Positions 28,819 through 29,793 of a stretch of DNA of 29,793 nucleotides are shown piece after piece. The stretch's first letter is position 1, and each line of letters opens with the position of its first letter. Source of the DNA: a virus; IMG/VR virus record IMGVR_UViG_3300023118_000024, positions 1-29,793 of that record. One strand, written 5' to 3'. The position numbers and the translations under genes are program-made. The notes beneath the pieces were generated by a model that did not search any database, was not told the DNA's origin, and worked only from the letters and a program-made list of their open reading frames with translations.

Positions 28819-29793
28819 GCCACTTCTCTGATGCGGCGCCCAGTTGGACGGGCGCCCTCAGTATCTTTTCGTGCCATTCCCAGCCCGCATAACGGTCACC
28901 CTTGCCACGCAGGTGTGTGTAGCGCCGCATTGAATTCCAGTCCCGGTGGCCGGACACACTTGCCACACGCGGTATATCCCAATCCATTTCAAACAGGCGG
29001 CTGACGCCTTCATGCCGAAGGTCGTGGAAGTGCAGATCCGCAATTTCCAGGAATTTGCAGGCTTTGGCCCAGGACGTGGAGATGGATTCAGGGCTGTAAG
29101 GGAAGATGTCCTCGCCCGCCTTCGGCATGCTCTGGAGGATCTGCCACGCCTCGTCCGGCAGGTAGCACCACACGTCGTTGCCGATCTTCTGCCCGGGATT
29201 CTTCATGTCACGCACCAGTACCCGCTGACCCGGCTCGTCGACGTCAGCCCAGCGAATGCGGGTTATTTCATCCAGCCGGCGCGTGGAGAACAGAGCGAAA
29301 CCCACGACCTTGAGCATATTGATGACGGTGGGGCGGCGCGCCTGCATGGCCTGATAGTGCGTGAACACCTTACCCAGCTCGTCCAAAGTCGGCCGGCGGT
29401 CACGCTCTCGGCTTTTGAGGTTGTAGCCCAATTTACGCAGCACCCGGCGGGCACCGCCCATGGCGAGCGGATCGACCTGGTAGCCCCAGGCGTCTTTGGC
29501 GATCGCCAGAACAGCGCCAAGGTGCGCAAGGTCGTTGCCAGCGGTTTGCGGCTGGACGCCCCCACCCTCGCGGCTCATCCGAAAAAGGGCAAAGTCGACC
29601 AGGCATTGAGTGGTGACGTCGGTATCGCTCAGTTGGCCAATGTCCATCTTGCCGATGGCTTCGAGCGTGGCCTTCTTGGTTTTGCCCAACGGCCGGGCCT
29701 TCCCCACTTCCAATAGGTACTGGTCGATCATGTCTTTGACGGTGACGCCCTTACGGCTGGCCCGCTCGATGGCGCCAGGCTGATCCAGCTCCG
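28793..29793 (-). CDS. int: Tyrosine recombinase integrase (5' end outside window)
   Basis: The minus-strand frame is open to the window edge (upstream codons continue ELDQPGAIERASRKGVTVKD). A SAM-like core-binding domain (MIDQYLLEVGKARPLGKTKKATLEAIG) precedes a catalytic domain with Arg in TRRLDEITRIRWADV, the HDLRHEGVSRLF box (His-x-x-Arg), SGHRDWNSMRRYTHLR with the second His and the nucleophilic Tyr. About 333 residues are visible. It integrates and excises the prophage. The attachment site should lie beyond the right edge. Confidence 0.93.
   Translation of the reverse strand, partial: ELDQPGAIERASRKGVTVKDMIDQYLLEVGKARPLGKTKKATLEAIGKMDIGQLSDTDVTTQCLVDFALFRMSREGGGVQPQTAGNDLAHLGAVLAIAKDAWGYQVDPLAMGGARRVLRKLGYNLKSRERDRRPTLDELGKVFTHYQAMQARRPTVINMLKVVGFALFSTRRLDEITRIRWADVDEPGQRVLVRDMKNPGQKIGNDVWCYLPDEAWQILQSMPKAGEDIFPYSPESISTSWAKACKFLEIADLHFHDLRHEGVSRLFEMDWDIPRVASVSGHRDWNSMRRYTHLRGKGDRYAGWEWHEKILRAPVQLGAASEKWLKRRVLSR

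Noticed and set aside
28946-29716. 256-codon plus-strand frame opposite the integrase
   Set aside because: Shadow of the integrase, whose catalytic Arg, His-x-x-Arg and Tyr boxes are clear on the minus strand.
28819-29793. tRNA or att core near the integrase
   Set aside because: The gene reads inward from the window edge, so the att site should lie upstream of it outside the window; no tRNA-like cloverleaf was seen here.

Overview
The window holds most of a P2-type temperate myovirus prophage, almost certainly in a Pseudomonas (probably fluorescens-group) chromosome. Four things point there: the GC-rich coding style, the P2 gene order Q-P-O-N-M-L-X-lysis-R-S-V-W-J-I-H-G-FI-FII-E-E'-T-U-D (present here from inside O onward), a PrtN-family regulator, and a BcepMu gp16-type Cro-like protein. 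The left edge cuts the scaffold gene O. The right edge cuts the 5' end of a tyrosine recombinase, so neither attachment site nor any host gene is visible.

Layout. 1-3015: head genes O (partial), N, M, L and tail gene X. 3061-4963: lysis cassette, with a holin, an N-acetylmuramidase, a 67-residue unknown, and nested Rz/Rz1 spanins. 4960-5890: tail completion R and S. 5981-6700: an AT-richer cargo gene with a DUF4145-like domain, inserted between transcription units. 6769-11639: baseplate V-W-J-I, tail fibre H and its chaperone. 11760-18345: sheath FI, tube FII, E with a -1 frameshift into E', tape measure T, U and D. 18378-19473 (minus): a 54-residue unknown and a zinc-ribbon membrane protein. 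19560-20204: lysis/lysogeny switch, with an XRE repressor on minus and a Cro-like protein on plus. 20234-25416: early genes, namely a CII/YmfL-like regulator, an Ogr-type late activator, several small unknowns and a large zinc-ribbon/toprim/P-loop primase-helicase. 25409-28533: a C5 cytosine methyltransferase with six internal repeats, a small protein and a PAPS-reductase-like PP-loop protein. 28543-29793: a PrtN-family protein converging on the integrase.

How it fits together. The repressor and the Cro-like protein face each other across a 72-bp region containing a good rightward promoter. That promoter would drive the early operon, including Ogr and the primase-helicase. Two identical dyads, TTGTA-N11-TACAA, lie in front of V and of FI, the two places where P2 has its late promoters PV and PF, so they are probably the Ogr-family activator sites of this phage.

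Most interesting for follow-up: the repeat-bearing methyltransferase paired with the PP-loop protein (a possible DNA-modification cassette), the two shared late-promoter dyads, the replacement of the P2 gpA replication gene by a primase-helicase, the DUF4145-like cargo gene, and a 49-bp leader duplicated in front of two consecutive small early genes.
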